64,000 nucleotides of DNA from Dehalococcoidia bacterium (GTDB taxonomy: Bacteria; Chloroflexota; Dehalococcoidia; Lucifugimonadales; SHYT01), in assembly GCA_009693045.1 (NCBI GenBank), contig SHXZ01000008.1, forward strand, positions 1-64,000. The letters run 5' to 3'. A model generated the notes under the pieces. That model was not told the origin of the DNA. It made no database searches and worked only from the letters and a program-made list of their open reading frames with translations. Position numbers and translations under genes: made by a program. Below, in pieces: positions 43,277-51,461 of the stretch. Each line of letters begins with the position of its first letter. The stretch's first letter is position 1.

Positions 43277-44353
43277 CTACGCAGTTAGCAGCGCCTCGCA
43301 AAACCGCGCGGCGTCCATCAGGTCGGGGATGGAGACTGACTCGCGGACGGTGTGCATGCCCGTCGTCGCGACGCCGACGACCACGCTCCGAACGCCGTGC
43401 AACGCGAAGACGTTAGCGTCGGTGCCGCCGCCGGAGGGGGCGAGCGTGGCCTCTTTGCCCATCCCCTTCATCACGCTCACCACGCGAGCCACCAGCGGGT
43501 CGTCCGGCCTCAGGTTGTAGCCCTGGAACCCCGGCCTGAGAACCTCCTGGATGCGCGCCTCGGGGTACCGCTGGCGAATCGCGGAGACGGCGTCCAGGAC
43601 CTGGCGGCGGACGCGCTCCGACGTTTGCGGGTTGCGGCTGCGGAACTCGCCGGTGACCTCGGCGTGCTCCGGCACGGCGTTCCGGACGCTGCCGCCCGTG
43701 ATCGTCCCGATGTTGAAGGTCGTTTCGGGGTCCAGGCGGCCCTGGGGCAGGCTGGCGACCAGCTCGGCGGCGATGCGGATGGCGGAAATCCCCTTCTCCG
43801 GCTCCACGCCGGCGTGGGCGGCGCGGCCGGTGATCGTGAAGTCCACGTAGACGTAGGTTGGGCTGCCGGTGGTGACCTTGGTGACCGCGCCCTCGCCGTC
43901 AAACACAACCGCCTCTTTGGCGCGCACAAGCGAGAAGTCCAGGTTCTGCGAGCCGACGAGGCCGGTCTCCTCCTGCCGCGTGAGCACCACCTGGACCGGG
44001 CGCCTGCGCGCGCCGCGCTCTTTCAGCGACGTCAACGCCTCCAGAATCGCCGTGATGCCTGCCTTGCAGTCGCCGCCGACGATGGTTGAGCCGTCCGAGG
44101 CGATCCGGTCGCCGTCCACCAGGGGGTTGATGCCGCGGCCCGGCTCCACGGTGTCCATGTGGGCCGACAGCATGAGCGGCGCTTCGCCCGGCTCCGAGGC
44201 GATGACGTTGCCGTGCTTGTCGCGGGCGACGCTGAGGCCGAGCGCCTCAAGGCGTCGCTGGAGCTCGCGCGCGACCTGCTCTTCCTCGCCGGTGGGGCTG
44301 TCAATTCTTGCCAGGTCGCAGAAGGTCTTCACCAGGCGCTCGCGGTTGGCCAT
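43277..44353 (-). CDS. M20-family metallopeptidase (PepT-like)
   Basis: A 358-residue zinc aminopeptidase. Metal and catalytic motifs are MLSAHMDTVEPGRGINP (His and Asp), GSTIVGGDCKAGITAI (bridging Asp), TRQEETGLVGSQNLD (Glu pair), VVFDGEG and, near the end, a TDANVF and MHTVRESVSI segment with the last His. A dimerisation insert (about 170-280) includes GRAAHAGVEPEKGISAI. The family contains tripeptidases (PepT) and related carboxypeptidases. GxxGG around the insert matches PepT-like sequences of Chloroflexota and Firmicutes, but substrate is not set. Confidence 0.9.
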   Translation of the reverse strand: MANRERLVKTFCDLARIDSPTGEEEQVARELQRRLEALGLSVARDKHGNVIASEPGEAPLMLSAHMDTVEPGRGINPLVDGDRIASDGSTIVGGDCKAGITAILEALTSLKERGARRRPVQVVLTRQEETGLVGSQNLDFSLVRAKEAVVFDGEGAVTKVTTGSPTYVYVDFTITGRAAHAGVEPEKGISAIRIAAELVASLPQGRLDPETTFNIGTITGGSVRNAVPEHAEVTGEFRSRNPQTSERVRRQVLDAVSAIRQRYPEARIQEVLRPGFQGYNLRPDDPLVARVVSVMKGMGKEATLAPSGGGTDANVFALHGVRSVVVGVATTGMHTVRESVSIPDLMDAARFCEALLTA

Positions 44354-44418
44354 CTTCGCCTCCTACGGGGACGCTGCGGGCTTGACGCCGCACCAGCATA
44401 GTAGACGGCGTGAGGGAA

Positions 44419-44518
44419 CGCTAGTGTAGTGTTTCTAACGCTTCGTTACGTTGGATTAGAAGCAATGTCTCACCCCCACCTTAATCCTCCTCCTCAACGG
44501 GGGAGGAGATTGCGCCAC
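44419..44518. mobile_element. MITE-like element 1, right-truncated copy
   Basis: Starts CGCTAGTGTAGTGTTTCTAA exactly as the copy at 37839 and follows it for about 95 bp with a few substitutions, including the hairpin. The right terminal repeat is missing; sequence diverges after GCGCCAC. It lies between the peptidase and DUF3090 genes, in their divergent promoter region. Confidence 0.75.
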
Positions 44519-44588
44519 GGCGGTACGGCGAGGCGAATACCGGGCAGCGTGGTATCATGGCGGTGCAATTTTGCCAGCGAGGGTTTTC

Positions 44589-45095
44589 ATGCCGCCTCGA
44601 GAGGTTGACTTCGGCCACGCGCACGGGATCAAAGCGGACGCCGTCGGCGCGCCAGGGCAGAGGCGTTTCCGCGTGCTGATTGAGGCCGAAGGCGGCAAGG
44701 CGTGCGCGTGGCTGGAAAAGCCGCAGCTGATGCAGCTCGCGCTTGGGATTCAGGAGCTGCTTTCCACGCAAAGCCCGCCGCAGAGCCCCGGGGTGCGCAG
44801 GCGCTCCGCCGGAACGCCGGGCGGCGGGCACAACCTGGAGTTCCAGGTTGGAACGCTCACGCTGGGGTACGAGCGCGACGCGGACCTGGTGGTGCTGGAG
44901 TTCGGCGGAGAAGACGCCGAGCAGGACGGCGGCGCCGGGTTTCGCGTTCTGCTGGACCGGCGCCGGAGTAACGCCTTCGCGGAGCAGGCACTGGCTGTGT
45001 GCGCGGCGGGGCGGCCGCTGTGCCCGCTTTGCCAAGGCCCGGTGGGGCCTGGCCCGCACGTGTGTCCGCGCACTAACGGACACGTTGTGGTCTAG
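44589..45095 (+). CDS. DUF3090-family zinc-motif protein
   Basis: A 168-residue protein of DUF3090, found mainly in Actinobacteria and Chloroflexota. FRVLIEAEGGKACAWLEKPQLMQLALGIQELL is the N-terminal core and the C-terminus carries the family zinc motif CPLCQGPVGPGPHVCPRTNGH. In Actinobacteria the family clusters with a histidine-phosphatase gene and a SCO1664-like gene, neither of which is here. Function is unknown. ATG 44589 gives the family start. Confidence 0.8.
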   Translation: MPPREVDFGHAHGIKADAVGAPGQRRFRVLIEAEGGKACAWLEKPQLMQLALGIQELLSTQSPPQSPGVRRRSAGTPGGGHNLEFQVGTLTLGYERDADLVVLEFGGEDAEQDGGAGFRVLLDRRRSNAFAEQALAVCAAGRPLCPLCQGPVGPGPHVCPRTNGHVVV

Positions 45096-45173
45096 CGGAA
45101 CTTCGCGCGGCCGCCGCCCGCAATGCCGAGCGTTAGAACGTCCGCAACTTCCCTGCTCGTCAGGAAAGCGCGT

Positions 45174-45677
45174 TTATTCGTCGCGCTCGAGAGTCCAGCG
45201 CTTCCAGACCAGGACCAACGCTCCAAGCATGCCGACGGCTGCGCCAAGGGGCAGGGTGAGCTGGTAGTAGGTGGCGAAGAAAGCCGCCTGGGACGTGGCG
45301 ACGGGGATGGAGGCTGCGGCAGCACCAATGAGCGCGCCAGCCATGCCGCCAACGAGCATTTCAATGCTGCGGACGAGGCCCGTCATGTGCCGCTCGGAGC
45401 GGCGTCCCCAGCCGTCCCACGTCCAGGGCTGTGGCTCCGGGGCCTGGGCTGGCTGGGAGCGAGGCCGCTCGGAGCGCTCGCGCTGGTCGTGATGGCGCTC
45501 GGAGCGATTGGGAGCGGTGACGCCCCGGTACCATGACGTGTATGCCGAAGTCGGGCCGCCCGGCATGGTGGTGCGGCGCCGGAAGTTGAGGCGGCTCTCC
45601 AGCAGAGGCTCGGTGGCTTCAACCGTGGTGGTGGTCTCCGGGAGTCCGGGGTATTGAGCGAACGGGTCGCGAAGCAT
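45174..45677 (-). CDS. Uncharacterised membrane protein with Arg/Pro-rich N-terminus
   Basis: A 167-residue protein. Residues 1-95 are polar, Arg/Pro/Gln-rich and probably disordered (NRSERHHDQRERSERPRSQ); residues 104-128 and 138-157 are two hydrophobic segments with Gly/Ala-rich GGMAGALIGAAAA. No family recognised. It is convergent with DUF3090. The basic tail could face the cytoplasm and bind nucleic acid or lipid, but this is guesswork. Confidence 0.5.
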   Translation of the reverse strand: MLRDPFAQYPGLPETTTTVEATEPLLESRLNFRRRTTMPGGPTSAYTSWYRGVTAPNRSERHHDQRERSERPRSQPAQAPEPQPWTWDGWGRRSERHMTGLVRSIEMLVGGMAGALIGAAAASIPVATSQAAFFATYYQLTLPLGAAVGMLGALVLVWKRWTLERDE

Positions 45678-45877
45678 GGGCGCCTCCTATCTACATTGCC
45701 TCGCTGCGGCTGGGCCACCGAGTGCGAATGGCCGGCGGCGGAGAGGCAGGAATGAACAAGTATAAGAATAGTTTTAGACAAAAAGCAATAGTTTTTCTAA
45801 CGTTCCGGACTGAATTTCGCACTGAGCTCGCTTGATTCCCGAAGTTCGGAGGTGGCGAAGATGAGACAGGCTCTGTA

Positions 45878-46056
45878 ATACCAACTCTGATTGAAAGTGG
45901 CGTTCATCTTGAGGGCTCGCCGCTGGTGGACGGTAACGCACGGCGTTCGTCCATGCCGATGTTGATCTAACCCCTCGCCCCTTCCCTAAAGGGAAGGGGC
46001 AGCTTGCCCACCAAGCCAACTGATACCATTGAGCCACCTTTTTACAGAGATGGTAT
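45878..46056. mobile_element. MITE-like element 2, copy A
   Basis: A 179-bp element. The left end ATACCAACTCTGATTGAAAG and the inverted right end (reading ATACCATCTCTGTAAAAAGG on the other strand) form imperfect terminal repeats of about 24 bp. AT-rich bases with TA flank both ends, suggesting a TA-type target. The body carries a CCCTTCCCTAAAGGGAAGGG hairpin. A second copy with the same ends lies at 51109. The rest of the 45678-46333 gap holds no gene; a GATGCTTCGCTCCGCTCAGC repeat lies at 46273. Confidence 0.7.
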
Positions 46057-46333
46057 AAGAGTGAGGAGACCTTTCGAGGGCACGATGATTGACGTCGGCC
46101 CCGCAAAGTTCTGGGCCGTTTGTCCTCCCGCAATGCGCGTCAAGATCGGGGAAAATGCGGTCAAACGGGCGGTCAGGGTCTTTCAGTTCTCAGCAAGTAA
46201 GGCATCCTGGGGCGACGAAACAGCGGACATCCGGATTCATCGCGCGTCAGGTGGCGGCTTTGGAACCAGGGGAGATGCTTCGCTCCGCTCAGCATGGCAG
46301 AATTGAAAGACCCTGACCGGGAGGGGAAACGGC

Positions 46334-46363
46334 TTGACATCGCGTGGCCTGGCAGGGTATGGT
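46334..46363 (+). promoter_or_regulatory. Promoter for the DUF5679 gene
   Basis: TTGACA (46334-46339), an 18-bp spacer and TATGGT (46358-46363), 28 bp before the ATG. Confidence 0.55.
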
Positions 46364-46390
46364 CGTGTTACTTTCGCCCTGAGGAACACC

Positions 46391-46534
46391 ATGGCAGAGG
46401 CGTACTGTCTCCGCTGTCGGGCTAGCCGCGAGGTCAGCAACCCCCGAGAAGTCAAGCTCAAGAATGGCCGCCCCGCGGTTGAAGGGACATGCCCGGTCTG
46501 CAAGACCAAACTGTTCCGCATCGTGAAGGGCTAG
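46391..46534 (+). CDS. DUF5679 small zinc-ribbon protein
   Basis: A 47-residue protein: AEAYCLRCRASREV, KLKNGRPAVEGTCPVCKTKLF and a basic end. The two C-x2-C pairs form a single zinc ribbon. DUF5679 proteins of this length occur across Chloroflexota and Actinobacteria; RNA or ribosome association is often supposed but unproven. The ATG at 46391 follows a clear promoter and GAGG. Confidence 0.82.
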   Translation: MAEAYCLRCRASREVSNPREVKLKNGRPAVEGTCPVCKTKLFRIVKG

Positions 46535-46691
46535 CCACTCTTATCCCGCCTCGTCGCTCCCACCACGTTTGGGCTCAGCACTCCCTTGACCAAGGAGGAC
46601 GATGGCGTTTGCGTCACAGGTAACGCGAAATCGCCGGCGCCTGCGAACTTTGGGGACGGTCAACCGCGTTGCACGCAGTGGGTGAAGCTGC

Positions 46692-47384
46692 TCAGGCGGG
46701 GCCCGGAAGCCGCTTGAGCTTTTTGAGCAGCGCCAGCGGGTTGCCCTGCAGGGCGCTCATGGCCTGGTCGGTGGTCAGACCCGCGCCCAGGGCGACGGAA
46801 GTTGCGAGGCGCGGCGTGTGCAGGTCGTCCGGCGAGTGGGCGTCGGAGTCTACAACCAGGTTGGCGCCCGCCGCCATCGCGGTCCGCGCGACCAGGCCGT
46901 TGGTGAGCGAGTGGCCTCGGCGAGAGGTAAGCTCCAGGTAGATGCCCCGCTGCTTGGCGAGTCGCGCCTCTTCTTCAGTGAGCATGCCGGGATGGGCGAG
47001 CACGTCCACGTAGGCGGACGCGAGGGCGGCGCGGTTGGTGCCGGGGGCCACGGGCTCTTTGATGGTCTCGCCGTGGACGATGACGATCTGCGCGCCGAGC
47101 GACTTGGCTTTCTTCGCCGCATCGTCAATCAGGTGAGGCGGCACGTGGGTGAGCTCCACCCCCGGAACGGCGATGATGCCCATCTCGCGCGACGCCACCT
47201 CGCACTCGCGGACGAGCACCTCAAGGATGCGCTCTTGGTCGTGGATGCCCGCGTGGTCTGTGACGGCGATGGCCTTGTAGCCGTTGACGACGGCCCTGCG
47301 GATCAGCTCAATGGGAGAAAGCTCACCGTCGGTCAGGAACGTGTGGGTGTGGAAGTCGTAGACGTCGCGGATGAGCTGTGTCAC
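46692..47384 (-). CDS. PHP-domain phosphoesterase (histidinol-phosphatase-like)
   Basis: A 230-residue PHP protein. Metal-binding motifs appear in order: YDFHTHTFLTDGELSP, AVTDHAG, VPGVELTHVPPHLID, IVIVHGETI, VLAHPG and VVDSDAHSPDDL near the C-terminus. It would hydrolyse a phosphate ester; histidinol-phosphate, nucleotides or other substrates are possible. The start is GTG 47384. No histidine gene is near. Confidence 0.87.
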   Translation of the reverse strand: MTQLIRDVYDFHTHTFLTDGELSPIELIRRAVVNGYKAIAVTDHAGIHDQERILEVLVRECEVASREMGIIAVPGVELTHVPPHLIDDAAKKAKSLGAQIVIVHGETIKEPVAPGTNRAALASAYVDVLAHPGMLTEEEARLAKQRGIYLELTSRRGHSLTNGLVARTAMAAGANLVVDSDAHSPDDLHTPRLATSVALGAGLTTDQAMSALQGNPLALLKKLKRLPGPA

Positions 47385-47525
47385 GCGGCTATGATAGCAC
47401 GCCGCGAGCGGGTGTTTGTAGGGTGTTTGTAGTCAGAGAACGACATGGGGTGGGATGACTACGGGCATCAATGGTCATCAAAAAGATGCGTCACCAGTCG
47501 GCGCAAAGGTGTTCCTGTTGGGACC

Positions 47526-47572
47526 CAAACCTCACCCCTTCCCCCTCTCCGCACTGCGGAGAGGGGGAAGGC
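47526..47572. repeat. CTCTCCGC hairpin repeat between the PHP gene and rpsP
   Basis: TTCCCCCTCTCCGCactGCGGAGAGGGGGAA forms a 14-bp perfect stem. It belongs to the dispersed hairpin family and is the only structure seen between the PHP gene and the rpsP promoter. Confidence 0.65.
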
Positions 47573-47688
47573 GCTCAGCGATGGAACGTCCCCCTTGGCA
47601 TGGTTGGTCTTAGTCGCGACTGGATGAGCATGGATTGAGTTGATCACTATGAGTGTGACTCGTGGCACTGTAGCCGTGCACGAGGCCG

Positions 47689-47717
47689 TTGACAGGTTTA
47701 CGCAAGATGTCTACAAT
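47689..47717 (+). promoter_or_regulatory. Strong promoter for rpsP-khpA
   Basis: TTGACA (47689-47694), a 17-bp spacer and TACAAT (47712-47717), near consensus, 45 bp upstream of the rpsP ATG. This suits a highly expressed ribosomal operon. Confidence 0.72.
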
Positions 47718-47761
47718 TACAGCGAATGACTTCCGCGTAATGCCGAAGGAGCTTAGGGTTC

Positions 47762-48031
47762 ATGCTTCGCATCAGGTTGAGGCGCGTGGGCAAGAGCAAA
47801 CAGCCCAGCTACCGGATCGTCGTGGTGGACGGCCACGCGCCCAGGGATGGGGCCTACCTTGACCAAGTGGGCTTCTACAACCCGCTTGTGGACCCCCCGC
47901 TGATCAGGATAGACGAGGGCAAGGCTGTGGAGTGGCTTCGCAAGGGCGCGCAGCCGTCAGAGCCAGTTGAACAGATGTTGCGCCGTCTGGGGACGATTGA
48001 AAAGGCCAAGGCTCATGAAGGAACTGGTTGA
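47762..48031 (+). CDS. rpsP: 30S ribosomal protein S16
   Basis: An 89-residue S16: MLRIRLRRVGKSKQPSYRIVVVDGHAPRDGAYLDQVGFYNPL and the IDEGKAVEWLRKGAQPSEPVEQMLRRLG segment. It binds the 5' and central domains of 16S rRNA during assembly. AAGGAG precedes the ATG. The last 17 bases overlap khpA. Unlike the common order, rimM and trmD do not follow; trmD is at 3.8 kb. Confidence 0.96.
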   Translation: MLRIRLRRVGKSKQPSYRIVVVDGHAPRDGAYLDQVGFYNPLVDPPLIRIDEGKAVEWLRKGAQPSEPVEQMLRRLGTIEKAKAHEGTG

Positions 48032-48242
48032 GTACATGGCGCGGGCGTTGGCGCACAACCCCGACGCCGTCAAGGTATCCGAGGCTGAGCAAGACGGCCT
48101 GAAGGTGATCCAGCTAGAAGTCGCGCCGGAAGACAAGGGCAGGATCATCGGCAAGCAGGGCCGGGTCGCGCAGGCGATGCGGCTTATGCTGCGTGTGGCG
48201 GCGGTCAAAGAGGGCACGCGGGCGACGCTCCAGATCCTCTAG
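48015..48242 (+). CDS. khpA: KH-domain RNA-binding protein KhpA
   Basis: A 75-residue KH protein, with VIQLEVAPEDKGRIIGKQGRVAQAMRLMLRVAA, where GRIIGKQG is the GxxG RNA-binding loop. KhpA pairs with KhpB in several bacteria to bind many transcripts. ATG 48015 lies inside the end of rpsP (17-bp overlap), giving tight coupling; the longer ORF from 47967 has no basis. Confidence 0.88.
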   Translation: MKELVEYMARALAHNPDAVKVSEAEQDGLKVIQLEVAPEDKGRIIGKQGRVAQAMRLMLRVAAVKEGTRATLQIL

Positions 48243-48329
48243 TTCAACGATCCATGCGGTGGTTGCCAGCGGGTCGGTCCTAGCGGTGATGACCCAGAAC
48301 AAGACGACTGAGCTTCAGGAGACGGCGCC

Positions 48330-49085
48330 GTGTCCGGTCATTCCAAATGGAAAACCATCAAGCACGCGAAGGGCGCGGCTGACGCCAAGCGCGGCCAGAT
48401 CTTCACGAAGATAACGCGGGAGATCATCATGGCGGCGCGCCAAGGCAGCAGCGACCCCGCCACCAACTCGCGCCTCCGTTTGGCCGTGGAAAAGGCCCGC
48501 GAAGCCAACATGCCCATGGACAACATTGACCGGGCCATCAAGCGCGCCACGGGGGTCGCCGACCAGTCCCAGCTGGAAGAGATGATGTACGAGGGCTACG
48601 GCCCGGGCGGCATCGCCATCCTCATCTTTGTTCTCACCGACAACAAGAACCGGGCCGTGTCCGAGGTGCGGAACATCATGGATCGCAACAACGGAAAGTT
48701 GGGCCAGGCCGGTTCGGTGAGCTGGGGTTTTGAGCAGAAGGGTACCTTGACTCTGGAAGTGGACCCGAAGCGGGCGGAAGAGATCGCGCTGGCGTCCATT
48801 GACCTTGGCGCCGAGGACTTTTCGGTGGAAGGCTCGTTTGTGGAGCTTCGCTGCGAGCCAACCCAGTTGGAGACCTTGCGGGAGGCCATCACCAAGCAGG
48901 GCGTGAAGCCCACCTCCGCCGAGGTAGCGATGGTGCCGAAGACGACCGTGCGACTGGAAGACCGGCCCGCCGAGCAGGCGCTCCGCCTGCTTGACCGGCT
49001 GGAAGACTTGGACGACGTGCAGCGTGTTGCGAGCAACGCCGACTTTGCCGAAGGGGTCCTTGAGCGTTACTCAAACGCGGCCTAA
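48330..49085 (+). CDS. yebC: YebC/PmpR-family protein
   Basis: A 251-residue YebC-type protein: SGHSKWKTIKHAKGAADAKRGQIFTK, SRLRLAVEKAREANMPMDNIDRAIKRATG, YEGYGPGGIAILIFVLTDNKNRAVSEVRNI and GSVSWGFEQKG. Older work calls the family transcriptional regulators; recent work links YebC relatives to relieving ribosome stalls at proline runs. GTG 48330 gives the standard VSGHSKW start. It heads the yebC-ruvC-ruvA order that is typical in bacteria. Confidence 0.94.
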   Translation: MSGHSKWKTIKHAKGAADAKRGQIFTKITREIIMAARQGSSDPATNSRLRLAVEKAREANMPMDNIDRAIKRATGVADQSQLEEMMYEGYGPGGIAILIFVLTDNKNRAVSEVRNIMDRNNGKLGQAGSVSWGFEQKGTLTLEVDPKRAEEIALASIDLGAEDFSVEGSFVELRCEPTQLETLREAITKQGVKPTSAEVAMVPKTTVRLEDRPAEQALRLLDRLEDLDDVQRVASNADFAEGVLERYSNAA

Positions 49086-49110
49086 GCAGTCCCGACAGGT
49101 CGGGACGCCT

Positions 49111-49653
49111 GTGAACGGTAGTCAGCGGTTCCTTGGCGTTGACCCGGGGACGCACCGCATGGGCTACGGCCTCATTGACGTATCCGGCGCCTCCCTTCAG
49201 TACCTCTCTTGCGGCGTCATCAAAGCCACCGCCTCCGCGCCCATTGAACAACGCCTGCTGGAGGTATATCAAGGCCTCCAGGCCGTGCTCGAAGAGTGGC
49301 GCCCGGACGTTGTAGCCCTTGAAGAGCCTTTTCTGCCCCGGTCCACCAGCGGCGACAACGGCTACCAGACGAGCGCTCGTTCGGCCATCGCCGTTGGGCA
49401 GGCCCAGGGCGCGGCGCTGATGGCGGCGGCTCAGCGCCGCGTGCCTGTGGTGCGATACGCCCCCGCGCAGATCAAGCGCGCGGTGAGTGAGTATGGCCGC
49501 GGCTCCAAGGAGCAGGTCCAGGAGATGGTCAAGCTGCTGCTAGGGCTGGATGCGCGTCCGGAGCCATCGGACGCCGCCGACGCGCTGGCGGTGGCCATAT
49601 GCCACGCGCAGCAGATCAGAGTGCAGACGCTGACGGCGCTGGGTGAGTCATGA
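49111..49653 (+). CDS. ruvC: Holliday junction resolvase RuvC
   Basis: A 180-residue resolvase cutting Holliday junctions. Acidic catalytic residues are seen in LGVDPGTHRMGYGLI (Asp), VVALEEPFLPRS (Glu) and the C-terminal SDAADALAVAICHAQ (Asp pair). Start GTG 49111 gives the usual N-terminus. A TCCCGACaggTCGGGA palindrome lies just before it. Its stop overlaps ruvA (ATGA). Confidence 0.94.
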   Translation: MNGSQRFLGVDPGTHRMGYGLIDVSGASLQYLSCGVIKATASAPIEQRLLEVYQGLQAVLEEWRPDVVALEEPFLPRSTSGDNGYQTSARSAIAVGQAQGAALMAAAQRRVPVVRYAPAQIKRAVSEYGRGSKEQVQEMVKLLLGLDARPEPSDAADALAVAICHAQQIRVQTLTALGES

Positions 49654-50234
49654 TCGCGGGCGTTCGCGGGACCATTGAGGCTGTCGGCGACGCGTGGGTC
49701 GTGGTCGCGGTCGGTGGAGTTAGCCTGAGGGTTGCGGTGCCCAACACGGTGATCCCCACGCTGGGAGGCATCGGCGGGCCGGTGCGGCTTCACACCCACC
49801 TGGTCGTCCGCGAAGAGGAGCTGTCTCTCTACGGCTTTCCGACGACTGAGGCGCTGCGCCTTTTCCAGACCCTGCTGACGGTGAGCGGCGTTGGGCCGCG
49901 GCTCGCGCTTTCCCTGCTGAACAGCGCAAGCCCAGAGGCGTTGGCCGTGGCGATTGCCTCCGGCGACGTGGCGCGCTTGCAGCGCGCCCAGGGCGTTGGG
50001 CGGAAGATCGCGGAGCGCGTGGTGTTGGAGCTTCGGGAGAAGTTCTCCGGCGTCCGGGCCAGCGCGCCGGGGGCCGTGCCTGACGAGGGCGAAGACGAGG
50101 CGACTGCCGCGCTCACCTCCCTGGGGTACACGGGGGCGGAGGCGCAGGACGTGCTCCGACGGACGCCGGTCACGCCTGGGGAGCCGCTTGAGGAGCGCGT
50201 CCGCCGGGCGCTTCAACACCTTGCCGCGCGATAG
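49650..50234 (+). CDS. ruvA: Holliday junction branch migration protein RuvA
   Basis: A 194-residue RuvA that holds the junction for RuvB. It begins MIAGVRGTIEAVGDAWVVVAVGGV, then LYGFPTTEALRLFQTLLTVSGVGPRLALSLLN and LQRAQGVGRKIAERVVLELREKF, the tandem helix-hairpin-helix motifs, and a C-terminal domain III (AALTSLGYTGAEAQ). Coupled to ruvC; ruvB does not follow here and is not in the window. Confidence 0.94.
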   Translation: MIAGVRGTIEAVGDAWVVVAVGGVSLRVAVPNTVIPTLGGIGGPVRLHTHLVVREEELSLYGFPTTEALRLFQTLLTVSGVGPRLALSLLNSASPEALAVAIASGDVARLQRAQGVGRKIAERVVLELREKFSGVRASAPGAVPDEGEDEATAALTSLGYTGAEAQDVLRRTPVTPGEPLEERVRRALQHLAAR

Positions 50235-50898
50235 GCGGTCAAGTTTTGGCGCGACGTGGGGCGTCAGGCTAATCTCGTTCCACAGGGCTGCGCGATGGTA
50301 TCCGATCATAGCCTTGGCGCTTGGCGCGACGCTGGTTGTGTCCTGCCGCGGCGTTAGTTCCGGACCGGCGGCTGCTCCACCGGCCTCCATCTCCACGACG
50401 ACGCCCGCCCAGCCCCAGCCGTCCGGTGCGCCGCCCGCCGCGCCGGCAGCGTCAGTCGCGCCGTCGCAAGCTCCGGCGGACCGCGTGGTAGACGGCTACG
50501 CAGTCATGAAGGGCTGCCGCATGACGCTGGAGATCGCGGACACGCCGCCGAAACGCATGCGAGGCCTGATGGACCGGCCGAGTTTGCCGCGTGACCACGG
50601 GATGATCTTTGTGTATGACGAAGTGAGGGCGTGGCCCTTCTGGATGCTGAATACGCTCATCCCGCTGGACATTGCGTGGCTGGACAAGAGCGGGCGCGTG
50701 GTGGATATCCAGACGATGGCGCCGCAACCGGGTGTTTCGCAGGACAAGTTGACACTCTACTACCCGAAGGGTGAGGCCCAGTCCGCGATTGAGATGAATG
50801 CGGGGCTTGCCGGCGGGCTTGGGCTAGCCAAGGGAGACGCCGTGGAGCTTCGCCTTGGTCCTCAGACAAGCCTGCCTGCTGCCTCCCCATGTCGGTGA
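50221..50898 (+). CDS. DUF192-family lipoprotein
   Basis: A protein of up to 225 residues. A hydrophobic stretch ends in LALGATLVVSC, a plausible lipobox, followed by an Ala/Pro/Ser-rich linker and a C-terminal DUF192 domain (MTLEIADTPPKRMRGLMDRPSLPRDHGMIFVYDE, MLNTLIPLDIAWLDKSGRVVDI). DUF192 proteins have unknown roles, often membrane-anchored outside the cell. The start is uncertain: TTG 50221, overlapping ruvA by 14 bp, is the only candidate that keeps a basic region before the signal. Confidence 0.78.
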   Translation: MPRDRRSSFGATWGVRLISFHRAARWYPIIALALGATLVVSCRGVSSGPAAAPPASISTTTPAQPQPSGAPPAAPAASVAPSQAPADRVVDGYAVMKGCRMTLEIADTPPKRMRGLMDRPSLPRDHGMIFVYDEVRAWPFWMLNTLIPLDIAWLDKSGRVVDIQTMAPQPGVSQDKLTLYYPKGEAQSAIEMNAGLAGGLGLAKGDAVELRLGPQTSLPAASPCR

Positions 50899-50999
50899 AC
50901 AGCGAGCAACAGGTTTCGCGGATTACACCGAAGAATCACGAAGTCATCCCAAAATGCGCCCTGCCGAGAAAGCGATACGTGGTCCTGTCGGCGCGCCTG

Positions 51000-51040
51000 A
51001 CCTCTCCCCTGCCCCTCCCCTAAATGGGGAGGGGGATTGC
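51000..51040. repeat. CTCCCC hairpin repeat
   Basis: CCCCTCCCCTAAATGGGGAGGGGG downstream of the DUF192 gene; could terminate its transcript. Part of the dispersed hairpin family. Confidence 0.55.
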
Positions 51041-51108
51041 CGCTTTCCTTGGTAACGAGGCTGGCGAAGGAAAGATGGGGGACGATTTTTGGGATACGTT
51101 CATGAATA

Positions 51109-51292
51109 ATACCAAGTCTGAATAAAGGTGGCGGTCATAAAACACGCCCGGCCTTCACCCGCCATTCTGAGCGCGGCGAAGAATCTCCCCCGATTCGTGG
51201 GGCGGGGGCGACATGTGGAGAGATTTCTCGGTCGCTTCGCTCCCTCAGAATGGCATCATTGCGGAGGCGCCACTTTCTCACAGAGCTGGTAT
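51109..51292. mobile_element. MITE-like element 2, copy B, carrying nested repeats
   Basis: A 184-bp element with the ends of copy A: ATACCAAGTCTGAATAAAGG at the left and, on the other strand, ATACCAGCTCTGTGAGAAAG at the right. The interior differs from copy A and contains an inverted pair of GCCATTCTGAGC...GAATCT repeats (51161-51190 and 51221-51254). This suggests that the ends are conserved while the cargo changes. No gene lies in the 50899-51461 gap apart from these repeats. Confidence 0.7.
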
Positions 51293-51331
51293 ATATCAGG
51301 GTGACCCGGAACTGGGAAGCAGGCGCTTTGG

Positions 51332-51421
51332 GTTATCGCGTTGGCCACCCTTGTAGCTCATAGCGCTCAGTCTCTGGAAACGTGTAGGGGCAATTCATGA
51401 ATTGCCCCTACACATTCCTTC
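51332..51421. repeat. Dispersed palindromic repeat, copy 2 (GTAGGGGC type)
   Basis: GTGTAGGGGCAATTCATGAA and its mirror (51382-51413), identical in core to the copy at 21066, with the same 45-bp upstream flank (TTATCGCGTTGGCCACC onward) and ATTCCTT downstream. The shared flanks mean a unit larger than the palindrome was copied. Confidence 0.75.
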
Positions 51422-51461
51422 AGGTCCGCCCATCAAGCGCGCATCCGCGGTGGGCTGCGCC

